Positions 17,032-25,648 of a stretch of DNA of 64,000 nt are shown here, in pieces. Both the position numbers and the translations under genes were made by a program. Under the pieces are notes generated by a model. It searched no databases. It had not been told where the DNA came from and saw only the letters and a list, made by a program, of their open reading frames with translations. How positions within the stretch are numbered: the stretch's first letter is position 1; every line of letters begins with the position of its first letter. Source of the stretch: an uncultured Lentibacter sp. (GTDB taxonomy: Bacteria; Pseudomonadota; Alphaproteobacteria; Rhodobacterales; Rhodobacteraceae); contig CANMGT010000002.1 of the NCBI GenBank assembly GCA_947497495.1, positions 62,001 to 126,000 on the forward strand. The letters run 5' to 3'.

Positions 17032-17928
17032 ATGAATTTGATGAACAAACACAACGCACAAGCCAAAACAGCGCGCGACATTTCCTATGCCTACTCCGCC
17101 AACACGCGAGGCGGGCGTGCGCTGATCCGCGCCATGGAAAATGCAACGGGGCGGCTTGGCCTGATCAAGCGTGCGCAGGGGTATGAGGCCGAAGTGGCCA
17201 ACGGGCGCGACTTTTGGGATGTCATCGTCGCGCGCTATGGCCTGTCGCTAAACCTTGTCGGCGGAACCTGCGAGAACATCCCGAAAGAGGGGCCGCTTAT
17301 TCTTGTGGCCAATCATCCGTTCGGCATTCTGGTCGGGATGATGATGGGCCATATCCTGCGCCAGAGGCGTGGTGATTTTCGCATTATGGCCAACAGCGTT
17401 TTTCGCAAGTCAGAAGACCTCAACCGCTTCATTTTGCCAATCTCCTTTGAGGAAAGCCGCGAGGCTGTGAAAAGCAACCTCGAGACCCGCCGCGAAGCCC
17501 TGCGTTATTTGGGCGAGGGCGGCGCTATCGGCATCTTCCCGGGGGGTACGGTGAGCACGGCAGTCAAGCCTTTCAAGCAGCCGCTTGACCCGGGCTGGCG
17601 CAGTTTCACCGCGCGCATGATCAGCAAGTCAAACGCGACGGTTGTGCCGATCTTCTTTGATGGCACCACGAGTCGCTTGTTCCAGATTGCCAGCCATATG
17701 CACAGCACTTTGCGCATGGGTTTGTTGATCAAGGAGTTCACAAAACGTGTTGATAACCCTGTTGATGTGGTGATCGGCGAGGCTATTTCACAAGCCGCTT
17801 TGCAGGTGCATTCCCATGACAGCAAAGCAATGATGGATTTCCTGCGCAAATCGACGTATGAGCTTTCTCCAAGGCCGCTCGACACGGGCGAGTATGGCCA
17901 TGAATTTGAAGAGAAACATCGCGCTTGA
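17032..17928 (+). CDS. Lysophospholipid acyltransferase family protein
   Basis: 298 aa. PlsC-type motifs: NHPFGILVG replaces the common NHxxxxD (block I), FRKSEDLNRFILPISFEE (block II), IGIFPGGTVSTA (block III, with G in place of E in FPEG) and a C-terminal substrate pocket. The deviations from the canonical His-X4-Asp and FPEGT motifs are notable: His is kept but the Asp is not at its usual place. This NHPFG version occurs in a subgroup of acyltransferases that includes OlsA-like enzymes, so the acceptor could be a lyso-lipid other than lyso-phosphatidic acid. Start at 17032 or 17041; ribosome-binding site is weak. It is followed 11 bp later by murI. Confidence 0.8.
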   Translation: MNLMNKHNAQAKTARDISYAYSANTRGGRALIRAMENATGRLGLIKRAQGYEAEVANGRDFWDVIVARYGLSLNLVGGTCENIPKEGPLILVANHPFGILVGMMMGHILRQRRGDFRIMANSVFRKSEDLNRFILPISFEESREAVKSNLETRREALRYLGEGGAIGIFPGGTVSTAVKPFKQPLDPGWRSFTARMISKSNATVVPIFFDGTTSRLFQIASHMHSTLRMGLLIKEFTKRVDNPVDVVIGEAISQAALQVHSHDSKAMMDFLRKSTYELSPRPLDTGEYGHEFEEKHRA

Positions 17929-17939
17929 GGGCGTAGCAT

Positions 17940-18752
17940 ATGGCAGTTGGCATTTTTGATTCTGGCCTTGGCGGGCTGACGGTTTGGGCGGCTGTGCGCG
18001 AGCGCATGCCTGATTTGCCGATCCATTACCTCGCCGACAGCGCCCATGCGCCCTATGGCGTGCGCGACCCTGACGACATCTACAAGCTGACAAAGGCTGC
18101 CGTTGAGCGGCTTTGGGAGTCTGGTTGTGATCTGGTTATTCTGGCCTGCAACACAGCCAGCGCGGCGGCCCTGCGCCGGATGCAGGAGGCGGGCGTGCCC
18201 GAAGGCAAGCGCGTGCTCGGGGTGTTTGTGCCGCTGATCGAGAAACTCACCGAACGCAACTGGGGCGACAACTCGCCGCCGCGCGAGGTTAGCGTGAAGA
18301 ACGTTGCGCTTTTCGCGACACCTGCCACCGTGTCCAGCCGCGCCTTCCAGCGTGAGTTGGCGTTTCGCGCCATCGGCGTTGACGTTGAAGCGCAGGCCTG
18401 TGGTGGCGTCGTCGACGCAATAGAAGACGGCGATCTGATCTTGGCGGAAGCCCTTGTGCGCAGCCACGTAGACGCGCTCAAACGCAAGATGCCCGCGCCG
18501 CAAGCGGCCATTCTGGGCTGCACGCATTACCCGCTGATGCAGGACATCTTTCAGGATGCGCTTGGCGCTGATGTGCAAGTCTTCAGCCAGCCCAATCTGG
18601 TGGCGGAAAGCCTTGCGGACTACCTTGAGCGCCGCCCCGAAATGCGCGGCCCCGGCGAGACGAACATCTTTCTGACCACGGGTGATGCAAAGCGCGTCTC
18701 TGATAGAGCCACACAGTTTTTGCGACGACAGATAACCTTTGAAGCAGCGTAA
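17940..18752 (+). CDS. murI: Glutamate racemase
   Basis: 270 aa. It interconverts L- and D-glutamate for peptidoglycan synthesis without a cofactor. The N-terminal [12 protein letters not shown] and the two catalytic cysteines in [11 protein letters not shown] and LGCTHYPL are all present. [12 protein letters not shown] is also conserved. Starts with ATG at 17940, 11 bp after the acyltransferase stop. Confidence 0.95.
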   Translation: MAVGIFDSGLGGLTVWAAVRERMPDLPIHYLADSAHAPYGVRDPDDIYKLTKAAVERLWESGCDLVILACNTASAAALRRMQEAGVPEGKRVLGVFVPLIEKLTERNWGDNSPPREVSVKNVALFATPATVSSRAFQRELAFRAIGVDVEAQACGGVVDAIEDGDLILAEALVRSHVDALKRKMPAPQAAILGCTHYPLMQDIFQDALGADVQVFSQPNLVAESLADYLERRPEMRGPGETNIFLTTGDAKRVSDRATQFLRRQITFEAA

Positions 18753-18807
18753 GCTGCGAAATCCTGTCTAACGTAAACATCTGAACAACATGAAAGTGAG
18801 GTCACCG

Positions 18808-19836
18808 ATGACCCATAAAATCGCAATTTTGGGCGCCTCCGGCTACACGGGCGCCGAGCTGATCCGGCTTTTGGCGGGCCACCCGTCCTATGAGATCACA
18901 GCGCTAGGGGCTTACTCGAAAGCCGGGCAGGATATGGCCGATGTCTTCCCGCATCTGCGCCATTTGAGCCTGCCCAAACTGGTCGCGTTTGACGAGATCG
19001 ACTTTGACAAGATTGACCTGTGCTTCTGCGCGTTGCCGCACAAAACCAGTCAGGAAGTGATCCGCGACTTGCCAAGTCACCTCAAGATCGTTGATCTGAG
19101 TGCCGACTTCCGGCTGCGCGACCCCGAGGCCTATGAGAAATGGTATGGCAACCCGCATGCCGCCTTGGAGATGCAGGGCGAGGCTGTCTATGGGCTGACA
19201 GAGTTCTACCGCGACGCGATCAGAAAAGCGCGGCTTGTGGCGGGTACGGGGTGTAACGCGGCGACGGGGCAGTTTGCCCTGAGTCCGCTGATTGCGGCGG
19301 GCGTGATCGACTTTGACGAGATCATCATGGACCTCAAATGTGGTGTGTCGGGCGCGGGCCGTAGCCTGAAGGAAAACCTGCTTCATGCCGAGCTGTCAGA
19401 AGGCACCAACGCCTACGCGGTGGGCGGCACACACCGCCATCTGGGCGAGTTTGACCAAGAGTTCACAAAGCTTGCTGGTCGTGAAGTGAAGGTGCAGTTT
19501 ACGCCGCATCTTATTCCGGCGAACCGCGGGATTTTGGCGACAGTCTATGTGAAGGGCGACGCCAAAGAGGTGCACGAAACCCTTTCTAAGGCCTACGTGA
19601 GCGAGCCTTTCCTGCAGGTGCTTCCCTTCGGTGAAACCCCCAGCACCCACCATGTGCGCGGCAGCAACTTCTGCCACATCGGCGTGACGGGTGACCGCAT
19701 TGCTGGGCGCGCCATTGTTGTGGCTGCTTTGGATAACCTGACAAAAGGTAGCAGCGGGCAGGCCTTGCAGAACGCGAACTTGATGTTAGGTATCGAAGAG
19801 ACATCGGGGCTGATGGGCGTCCCTGTTTTCCCGTAA
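18808..19836 (+). CDS. argC: N-acetyl-gamma-glutamyl-phosphate reductase
   Basis: 342 aa. NADPH-dependent reduction of N-acetylglutamyl phosphate in arginine synthesis. Rossmann motif [16 protein letters not shown] at the N-terminus; the catalytic Cys is in [31 protein letters not shown] carries the catalytic-region His. ATG at 18808 is preferred to one six codons upstream because GTGAGG lies just before it and [12 protein letters not shown] is the normal start. The ccmE gene begins 9 bp after the stop, so arginine and heme-chaperone genes share a transcript. Confidence 0.96.
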   Translation: MTHKIAILGASGYTGAELIRLLAGHPSYEITALGAYSKAGQDMADVFPHLRHLSLPKLVAFDEIDFDKIDLCFCALPHKTSQEVIRDLPSHLKIVDLSADFRLRDPEAYEKWYGNPHAALEMQGEAVYGLTEFYRDAIRKARLVAGTGCNAATGQFALSPLIAAGVIDFDEIIMDLKCGVSGAGRSLKENLLHAELSEGTNAYAVGGTHRHLGEFDQEFTKLAGREVKVQFTPHLIPANRGILATVYVKGDAKEVHETLSKAYVSEPFLQVLPFGETPSTHHVRGSNFCHIGVTGDRIAGRAIVVAALDNLTKGSSGQALQNANLMLGIEETSGLMGVPVFP

Positions 19837-19845
19837 GGAGGCACC

Positions 19846-20292
19846 ATGAAGGGCTTGAAGAAAAAACGGCGTGTTCAGGTTGTCGCTTTGGCGGCAGTCG
19901 CGCTTATCGTTGCGACAGGCCTTATCGGCTATGCGATGAAAGACGGGATCAACTATTTCCGCTCGCCAAGCCAAGTGGCGGAGCAGCCGCCGGCGCCAAC
20001 GGAAACTTTCCGCATTGGCGGGCTTGTCGAAGAGGGCAGCCTTGTGCGCGGGCAGGGCGAGGCGATTACCTTTATGGTCACGGACGGCGGGGCGAGCGTG
20101 AAAGTCAGCTACACTGGGATTTTGCCTGACCTATTTGAAGAAAACCAAGGCATGATCGGCACCGGCCAGCTCAAGGAGGGGGTGTTCATCGCCTCCGAAA
20201 TCCTCGCCAAACATGACGAGAGCTATATGCCACGTGAAGTTGTCGATGCGCTTAAGGAACAGGGCGTTTACCAAGAGCCGAGCGGTAGCTAA
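19846..20292 (+). CDS. ccmE: Cytochrome c maturation protein CcmE (heme chaperone)
   Basis: 148 aa. One N-terminal membrane helix (VVALAAVALIVATGLIGYAM) anchors a periplasmic OB-fold domain. The heme-linking His123 and Tyr127 are in AKHDESYMP, matching His130/Tyr134 of the E. coli protein. CcmE receives heme from CcmC and hands it to CcmF. An AAGGAGG precedes the ATG by 6 bp. It is followed by a strong terminator and by a lysis gene pair before ccmF resumes, so the ccm genes are split. Confidence 0.96.
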   Translation: MKGLKKKRRVQVVALAAVALIVATGLIGYAMKDGINYFRSPSQVAEQPPAPTETFRIGGLVEEGSLVRGQGEAITFMVTDGGASVKVSYTGILPDLFEENQGMIGTGQLKEGVFIASEILAKHDESYMPREVVDALKEQGVYQEPSGS

Positions 20293-20300
20293 AGCACGCA

Positions 20301-20307
20301 TTAACCA
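20301..20307 (+). promoter_or_regulatory. Possible CtrA half-site upstream of the endolysin gene
   Basis: TTAACCA matches the CtrA half-site, with a poor second half (TGAT) after seven bases. GTA genes and their lysis genes depend on CtrA in Rhodobacter capsulatus. A 7-bp match is weak on its own. Confidence 0.3.
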
Positions 20308-20318
20308 AGTTTGATCAG

Positions 20319-20349
20319 GCTCTTCGCAGGAAATGCGGAGAGCTTTTTT
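20319..20349 (+). terminator. Intrinsic terminator that overlaps the endolysin ribosome-binding site
   Basis: GCTCTTCGCA (20319-20328) pairs with TGCGGAGAGC (20334-20343) with one G-U pair and loop GGAAA, followed by six Ts (20344-20349). The endolysin ATG begins at 20350. The 3' arm contains GGAG (20337-20340), the Shine-Dalgarno sequence 9 nt from that ATG. The hairpin would both end ccmE transcripts and block translation of any read-through. Confidence 0.88.
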
Positions 20350-20961
20350 ATGCAAACAGTGCGAGAGATTGCAGAAGAGATCGTTGCCCGCGAAGGCGGT
20401 TTCGTGAATGATCCGGATGATCCGGGGGGCGCGACAAACTTCGGCGTGACTATCCACACCATGCGCCGCCTCGGGCTTGATCTGGATCGCGACGGAGATG
20501 TTGATGTGGCGGATGTGCGCGCGCTCAGCCGCGATCAGGCGATTGAGACTTTCGTTAACCACTACTTCCACAAGCCACGCATCGGGCTGCTTCCGGAGGT
20601 TTTGCACGCGAGCGTGTTTGACATGTATGTCAACGCGGGCGCCAATGCGGTACGTATTTTGCAGCGTATGCTGTCGCAGATGGGCCAACAGGTGAGCCTT
20701 GACGGGGTGATCGGGCCAAACACGGCGCGCGCCGCCGCGTGGGCCTTTGAAGCCGCCCCCGAGCACCTCGCCGACGCCTACGGGATTGCGCGGCGCAACT
20801 ACTATCTGCGCATCGCCGACCGGCGCCGTGCGAGCCGCAAATATGCGCGCACCCGGGCCGGCGATAAGGGCGGGTGGATCAGGCGAGCCGAAGAGTTCAT
20901 CAGCCCGAAGTTTCACTTAAGCGCCGCCGATTTTGCCGAAAGGACTGCCTCATGGGGGTGA
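20350..20961 (+). CDS. Endolysin: N-acetylmuramidase of glycoside hydrolase family 108, GTA-release type
   Basis: 203 aa. The N-terminal catalytic domain has the conserved Glu15 in AREGGFVNDPDDPGGATNFG, the GH108 signature; the C-terminal domain (PF09374-like: NAVRILQRML, GVIGPNTARAA) binds peptidoglycan. There is no signal peptide, so it needs a holin to reach the wall, and the holin-like gene follows with a 10-bp overlap. In R. capsulatus an endolysin/holin pair of these types releases the gene transfer agent; no other phage gene is near this pair. ATG at 20350 is chosen because GGAG is correctly spaced; an upstream extension would run through the terminator. Confidence 0.88.
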   Translation: MQTVREIAEEIVAREGGFVNDPDDPGGATNFGVTIHTMRRLGLDLDRDGDVDVADVRALSRDQAIETFVNHYFHKPRIGLLPEVLHASVFDMYVNAGANAVRILQRMLSQMGQQVSLDGVIGPNTARAAAWAFEAAPEHLADAYGIARRNYYLRIADRRRASRKYARTRAGDKGGWIRRAEEFISPKFHLSAADFAERTASWG

Positions 20962-21542
20962 TAGAACGTATTTTCACGGCCCTTTTTGGTGGCGGACGAA
21001 ACCTAGTGAAAGACACTGCCGAAGTCTTCGTTGAGAACGCGGAAGCGGGGGCGGCGCGGGAAGCTGTGATGCGCGGAGACGCCTTGGCGCAGTTTGGCCG
21101 CGAGTTTGCCAGCTCGCGCCAAGGCCGGTTTGACGCCTTCATGGATGGGGTGAACCGCCTACCGCGCCCGCTTATGGCGCTTGGCACCATCGGGCTGTTT
21201 GTGAGCGCGATGAGTAACCCTGTCTGGTTTGCCGCGCGTATGCAGGGCATCGCACTGGTGCCCGAGCCGCTCTGGTGGATTTTGGGCGCGATCATCTCGT
21301 TTTACTTTGGCGCGCGCCATCAGGTGAAGGGGCAGGAATTCCAACGTCAGTTGGCGCAGAACCTGTCTCTTTTGCCGACGGTCACACGCAACCTTCAGGC
21401 GCTTGAGGCTCTTGAGCAAGGCGCGCTGATGCCGGGCAAGGCTGATGCCTCAACCGACGCGGCCCTAACAAGCCAAGGCGCGGCTGTGGAGGAAAACCTC
21501 GCGCTCAACGATTGGAGCGCAGGCAGCGCGAGCGGGCGCTAG
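20952..21542 (+). CDS. Holin family protein (three-helix, GTA-release type)
   Basis: 196 aa. It starts inside the end of the endolysin gene (ATG at 20952, stop of the neighbour at 20961). The N-terminal third is amphipathic, and hydrophobic segments lie at about 74-97 (LMALGTIGLFVSAMSNPVWF) and 104-121 (PLWWILGAIISFYFGARH). The tail is polar and coiled-coil-like. The pattern FMDGVNRLPRPLMALGT and FYFGARHQ matches the family I know as holin of 3 TMs for gene-transfer release (PF11351). It would let the endolysin pass the inner membrane. The family call rests on pattern recognition plus the endolysin partner. Confidence 0.83.
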   Translation: MGVIERIFTALFGGGRNLVKDTAEVFVENAEAGAAREAVMRGDALAQFGREFASSRQGRFDAFMDGVNRLPRPLMALGTIGLFVSAMSNPVWFAARMQGIALVPEPLWWILGAIISFYFGARHQVKGQEFQRQLAQNLSLLPTVTRNLQALEALEQGALMPGKADASTDAALTSQGAAVEENLALNDWSAGSASGR

Positions 21543-21614
21543 GCGCGACAATGTGAACAGCTGAAAATGCGGTTTTCCATTGGCGAAGCCAAAGTCACAG
21601 GGTAGATAAACCTT

Positions 21615-23579
21615 ATGATAGCTGAACTCGGACATTTCGCCCTTATCTTAGGATTTCTCGTAGCGCTGTTGCAGGTGGTAGTGCCGCTTGTAGGCGCGGC
21701 CAAGCGCTGGCCCGGTTGGATGCGTTTTGCCGAGCCGGGAGCGAACGTGCTTTTCTTGCTGACGGGGTTCTCTTTTGCGGCGTTGACTTACTCGTTTGTT
21801 GTCTCTGATTTTTCGGTGAAGCTGGTTTATATGAACAGCCACACCGCCAAACCGATGCTCTACAAAGTGAGCGGTGTCTGGGGCAACCACGAAGGCTCTA
21901 TGCTGCTTTGGGTGCTTATTCTGACGCTCTTCGGCGCTATGGCCGCGTGGTTTGGTGACGGGCTTCCGCCAACGCTCAAGGCGCGAATTCTCGCGGTGCA
22001 GGCCTCCATCACGGCAGCCTTTATGGCGTTTGTGCTGTTCACTTCAAACCCGTTCCTGCGAATGACGCCCGCTTCGATGAACGGCCAAGACCTGAACCCG
22101 CTCCTGCAGGACCCGGGCCTCGCCTTTCACCCGCCCTTTCTTTACCTCGGCTATGTTGGTCTTTCGATGGCCTTCAGCTTTGCTGTCGCCGCCCTTATCG
22201 AGGGACGCGTTGACGCGGCATGGGGTCGTTGGGTGCGCCCTTGGACACTGGCGGCGTGGATTTTCCTGACAATCGGCATCGGTCTTGGCTCCTGGTGGGC
22301 CTATTACGAGCTTGGATGGGGCGGTTTCTGGTTCTGGGATCCGGTTGAAAACGCAAGCTTCATGCCTTGGCTGATCGCAGTTGCCCTGTTGCACTCTGCG
22401 ATAGTGGTCGAAAAACGCGAAAGCCTTAAAAGCTGGACGATTCTGCTGTCGATCATTGCCTTTGGCTTCTCGCTGGTGGGCGCTTTTATCACCCGATCCG
22501 GCATCATCACATCTGTCCATGCCTTCGCAACAGACCCGGAGCGCGGCGTGTTCTTGCTGTTCATTCTTGCAGTCTTTGTCGGGGGCGCGCTGATGCTGTT
22601 TGCCCTGCGCGCCGGCGTCATGGAAGCAAAGGGCGTCTTCGGCGTTGTGAGCCGCGAGTCGGCGCTGGTGCTCAACAATATCCTGCTGGCAGTTTCGGCG
22701 TTTATCGTCTTTGTGGGCACGATGTGGCCCTTGGTGAGCGAGCTCCTTTTTGACCGCAAGCTTTCCGTTGGAGAGCCTTGGTTCAACGCGTCTTTCACGC
22801 CGCTTATGGTGGTGTTGGGTGTTGTGCTGCCGCTCGGGGCGATGCTGCCTTGGAAGCGCGGCAAGCTCGGGCGTGTTGCCAAACAACTTTCGGGGGCATT
22901 CGTTTTGGCACTCTCGATTGGCGCACTCGTCTGGGCCATGCAGGAAGAGCGCAGCGCCCTTGGGCCGATTGGCCTTATGCTGGCCGCTTGGCTTGTTGCG
23001 GGCTCAGCCACCGACTTGCTCAGCCGTGGGCGTAAAGGCGAGCGTTTCGCGCGGATCCTGCGTCTGCCACGGGCTGACTGGGGAAAATCTGTTGCTCATG
23101 CGGGGCTTGGCATTACGATTGCCGGCATCTCGGGTATGCTGGCTTGGCAGCAAGAAGACATCCGCGTGATGAAAAACGGTGATAGCCTCGAGCTTGCGGG
23201 GTATACGATCACTCTGAATGATGTGAGCCGTATTGAAGGGCCAAACTACCTCTCGACAACGGGCAATGTTACGCTTGCCAAGGACGGCAAGGAGATTTCG
23301 ACGCTTTACCCCGAGAAGCGGGTTTACCCTGTCGCGGGCATGCCAACGACAGAGGCGGCTATCGACATCGGTTTCTGGCGCGACATTTATGTCGTTGTTG
23401 GTGATCCGCAGGATGGCGGGGGCTGGGCGATGCGCAGCTACTTCAAGCCGCTCGCTAACTGGATCTGGGGCGGCGCGCTTTTGATGGCACTTGGCGGCGC
23501 CTTGAGCCTGTCAGACCGTCGCTACCGAGTTGCTGCCGGCGCGCGCAAAGCCCCGCTGCAAGGAGTGCCAGCTGAATGA
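21615..23579 (+). CDS. ccmF: Cytochrome c maturation heme lyase subunit CcmF
   Basis: 654 aa with about 14 predicted membrane helices. The heme-handling WWD domain is present as SWWAYYELGWGGFWFWDPVE, followed by NASFMPWL. The soluble periplasmic region near the C-terminus (about 510-610) and the last helix are also present. Together with CcmH it attaches heme from CcmE to CXXCH motifs of apocytochromes. Its stop overlaps the ccmH start by 4 bp. It restarts the ccm series after the lysis pair; a separate promoter in 21543-21614 is likely but I cannot define it. Confidence 0.96.
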   Translation: MIAELGHFALILGFLVALLQVVVPLVGAAKRWPGWMRFAEPGANVLFLLTGFSFAALTYSFVVSDFSVKLVYMNSHTAKPMLYKVSGVWGNHEGSMLLWVLILTLFGAMAAWFGDGLPPTLKARILAVQASITAAFMAFVLFTSNPFLRMTPASMNGQDLNPLLQDPGLAFHPPFLYLGYVGLSMAFSFAVAALIEGRVDAAWGRWVRPWTLAAWIFLTIGIGLGSWWAYYELGWGGFWFWDPVENASFMPWLIAVALLHSAIVVEKRESLKSWTILLSIIAFGFSLVGAFITRSGIITSVHAFATDPERGVFLLFILAVFVGGALMLFALRAGVMEAKGVFGVVSRESALVLNNILLAVSAFIVFVGTMWPLVSELLFDRKLSVGEPWFNASFTPLMVVLGVVLPLGAMLPWKRGKLGRVAKQLSGAFVLALSIGALVWAMQEERSALGPIGLMLAAWLVAGSATDLLSRGRKGERFARILRLPRADWGKSVAHAGLGITIAGISGMLAWQQEDIRVMKNGDSLELAGYTITLNDVSRIEGPNYLSTTGNVTLAKDGKEISTLYPEKRVYPVAGMPTTEAAIDIGFWRDIYVVVGDPQDGGGWAMRSYFKPLANWIWGGALLMALGGALSLSDRRYRVAAGARKAPLQGVPAE

Positions 23580-24028
23580 GGTGGTTTGTCCTTTCGATGC
23601 TGCTATGGGCAGCGCCGGCCTTTGCTGTTCAACCTGACGAGATCCTGAGCGATCCGCAGATGGAAGCGCGCGCGCGTGCCATTTCCAAAGAATTGCGCTG
23701 CCTTGTTTGCCGCAACGAAAACATCGACGACAGCAACGCCGAACTCGCGCGCGACTTACGCTTGCTTGTGCGCGAGCGGCTCGTCGCGGGCGACAACGAC
23801 GATGAGGCGATCGAATTTATCGTGGCGCGTTACGGCGAGTATGTGCTGCTCAACCCGCGGGCAGGCGGCAGCAACCTGATCCTCTATTACGCCGGGCCGG
23901 CAATGTTCCTGTTTGCGCTGCTCGCGGGCGGGTTCTATTTGCGCACCCGCTCTAGGGCGAAACCTGAAGGCAGCGATGCGCTTTCCGCGGAAGAAGAGGA
24001 AAAGCTGAAAAATATCATGCGCGAGTGA
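23576..24028 (+). CDS. ccmH: Cytochrome c maturation protein CcmH (CycL)
   Basis: 150 aa. Signal peptide or anchor at residues 1-18 (FVLSMLLWAAPAFA), the redox motif LRCLVCRNENI, then a conserved helical bundle DDSNAELARDLRLLVRE and a C-terminal membrane helix (GPAMFLFALLAGGFYL). It reduces the apocytochrome disulfide before heme attachment. The TPR part of longer CcmH proteins is absent, so CcmI must be encoded elsewhere. Overlaps ccmF by ATGA. Confidence 0.95.
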   Translation: MRWFVLSMLLWAAPAFAVQPDEILSDPQMEARARAISKELRCLVCRNENIDDSNAELARDLRLLVRERLVAGDNDDEAIEFIVARYGEYVLLNPRAGGSNLILYYAGPAMFLFALLAGGFYLRTRSRAKPEGSDALSAEEEEKLKNIMRE

Positions 24029-24095
24029 CGTGTGATTTCGCTTTTCAATAGGGCTGGAATGCAGTTTTTTAGGGCAAACAACGTGCGAGAGCCTC

Positions 24096-24881
24096 ATGGT
24101 TTACAAAACAATTTCTCTTGAGATGAGTGAAGCTGGCTATGCTGCCGTCATCTTGAACCGCCCCGAAAAAATGAACGCGATGACGCCGCAGATGCGGGCC
24201 GAAATTCCGGAAGCCTTTCGCGAGGCCGTCAAAGAAGGTGCGCGCGCGATTGTTCTGACGGGTGCGGGCAGTGCTTTTTGCTCGGGTCAGGACTTGGGAG
24301 ATGCGGGAAGCAGTGCTGCGAGCATCGATCTGGAGCGCATTTTGCGTGATGAATACAACCCGATGATCCAGACGATCGTCGAGTGTCCTGTTCCGACGAT
24401 TTCGGCTGTGAACGGTGCCGCTGCTGGCGCTGGCGCCAACCTCGCTTTGGCAGCCGATGTGGTGATCGCGGCGAATAGTGCCTATTTCATGCAGGCCTTT
24501 ACGCGCATCGGCCTCATTCCGGACGCTGGCGGAACCTATTGGCTGCCGCGCCTTGCTGGCTCGGCCAAGGCTATGGGGGCTGCGTTGTTTGCCGAAAAAA
24601 TCACGGCCGAGCAAGCCGATGAGTGGGGGCTGATCTGGGAACATGTTGCTGACGAGGAGTTTGAGGCGCTTTGGCGTGCGCGGGCGACGCATTTGGCGCA
24701 GGGGCCAACCGAGGCCTACCGCCGTACAGCTAAGGCTCTGAGGGCGAGTTTTGACAACTCTCTTTCAGAGCAGCTCACCCTTGAGGCGCGTGAGCAGGGC
24801 CGCGCGGGCAAGACGCGTGACTTCAAAGAAGGGGTTCTGGCCTTCCTTGAAAAGCGCAAACCCCATTTTGAAGGCCGCTAG
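24096..24881 (+). CDS. Enoyl-CoA hydratase/isomerase family protein (PaaG-like)
   Basis: 261 aa crotonase. VILNRPEKMNAM, GAGSAFCSGQDLGD (first oxyanion-hole region) and VNGAAAGAGANLALAADVV (second) are present. The catalytic acid region reads GLIPDAGGTYWLPR, with Asp where classic hydratases have Glu, as in PaaG (ring-1,2-epoxyphenylacetyl-CoA isomerase). This raises the possibility of phenylacetate degradation, which would fit the aryl-acetyl-CoA product of the indolepyruvate oxidoreductase, but no other paa genes are near. Separated from ccmH by 67 bp. Confidence 0.87.
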   Translation: MVYKTISLEMSEAGYAAVILNRPEKMNAMTPQMRAEIPEAFREAVKEGARAIVLTGAGSAFCSGQDLGDAGSSAASIDLERILRDEYNPMIQTIVECPVPTISAVNGAAAGAGANLALAADVVIAANSAYFMQAFTRIGLIPDAGGTYWLPRLAGSAKAMGAALFAEKITAEQADEWGLIWEHVADEEFEALWRARATHLAQGPTEAYRRTAKALRASFDNSLSEQLTLEAREQGRAGKTRDFKEGVLAFLEKRKPHFEGR

Positions 24882-24901
24882 GATCAGGGCAATTTGTGGC
24901 C

Positions 24902-25648
24902 CTAGGCATAGGCCATGATCCTGACATGCTCCAAGCGGATATCGCAGAACGGATCGCTCAGGCGGGCGATGACTCTCTCGTCTGCACGCAGTTCTGTTGT
25001 GCCTGAAGCACTGTCATGTCGGAGTATCAGCTCAGGATCGGATGTGCTGCCATCATAACTGTAGATCAGCACATCTTCGCCTTGCTCGAAGTCGGTTATG
25101 ACAGCGGCCTCTCCGGCTGTGATCCAGTCTCCGATAACGATTTCATCAGCGCCACTGCCGCTGGTCAGCGTATCATTGCTCCCGATCACAGCTGTATCGT
25201 TGCCAGCACCAAGCTCGATCATGTCACCTTCGTCGGAGGTTCCGGGCAAGTCATAGTGAAAGTCGATGTCCGAAAAGCTTGATGCTGTCTTAAGGGACGC
25301 AGCAAGCGCTTCTTCGTCGACAACATTCGCGGCTTCTACGAAGTCATCCCCTGTGCCTGCATCGATTAGATCATGGCCCTGACCCCCAATCAGAACATCA
25401 TTGCCGCTTCCACCTGTAAGCTGATCATTTCCATTCTGGCCGATTAGCCAATCTGCCCCATCCGCCCCGATAAGTGTGTCATCGCCACTATGGCCGACAA
25501 GGAGATCATCCCCTCCGGCGCCATCAATTAAGTCATCTTCGTGTGACCCAAGGTTTTTATCGGCCTCATCGGTGCCTTCGCTTTGGATGTCAGGCATTAG
25601 CCCGACAAGAGCGAAGCCAACCATCATTGCCATTCCTATTGCGAGCAT
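24902..25648 (-). CDS. Small RTX (calcium-binding repeat) protein with N-terminal membrane anchor
   Basis: 248 aa. ATG at 25648 follows GGAGAAGG and gives MLAIGMAMMVGFALVGLM, a membrane segment or uncleaved signal. Residues about 30-100 hold some seven nonapeptide-like units of the GGxGxDxLxG type (DGAGGDDLL, GADGADWLI, GGSGNDVLI, GGQGHDLID), which bind calcium as a parallel beta roll. A second calcium-repeat-like segment (ELGAGNDTAVIGSNDT) and a DFEQGEDVLIYSYDG C-terminal region follow. No protease, lipase or adhesin domain and no type I secretion genes are nearby. Function unknown. Confidence 0.82.
   Translation of the reverse strand: MLAIGMAMMVGFALVGLMPDIQSEGTDEADKNLGSHEDDLIDGAGGDDLLVGHSGDDTLIGADGADWLIGQNGNDQLTGGSGNDVLIGGQGHDLIDAGTGDDFVEAANVVDEEALAASLKTASSFSDIDFHYDLPGTSDEGDMIELGAGNDTAVIGSNDTLTSGSGADEIVIGDWITAGEAAVITDFEQGEDVLIYSYDGSTSDPELILRHDSASGTTELRADERVIARLSDPFCDIRLEHVRIMAYA

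Noticed and set aside
20350..21542. Prophage remnant
   Set aside because: Only endolysin and holin are present, with no integrase, capsid or terminase, and both are flanked by conserved ccm genes; a GTA release module fits better.
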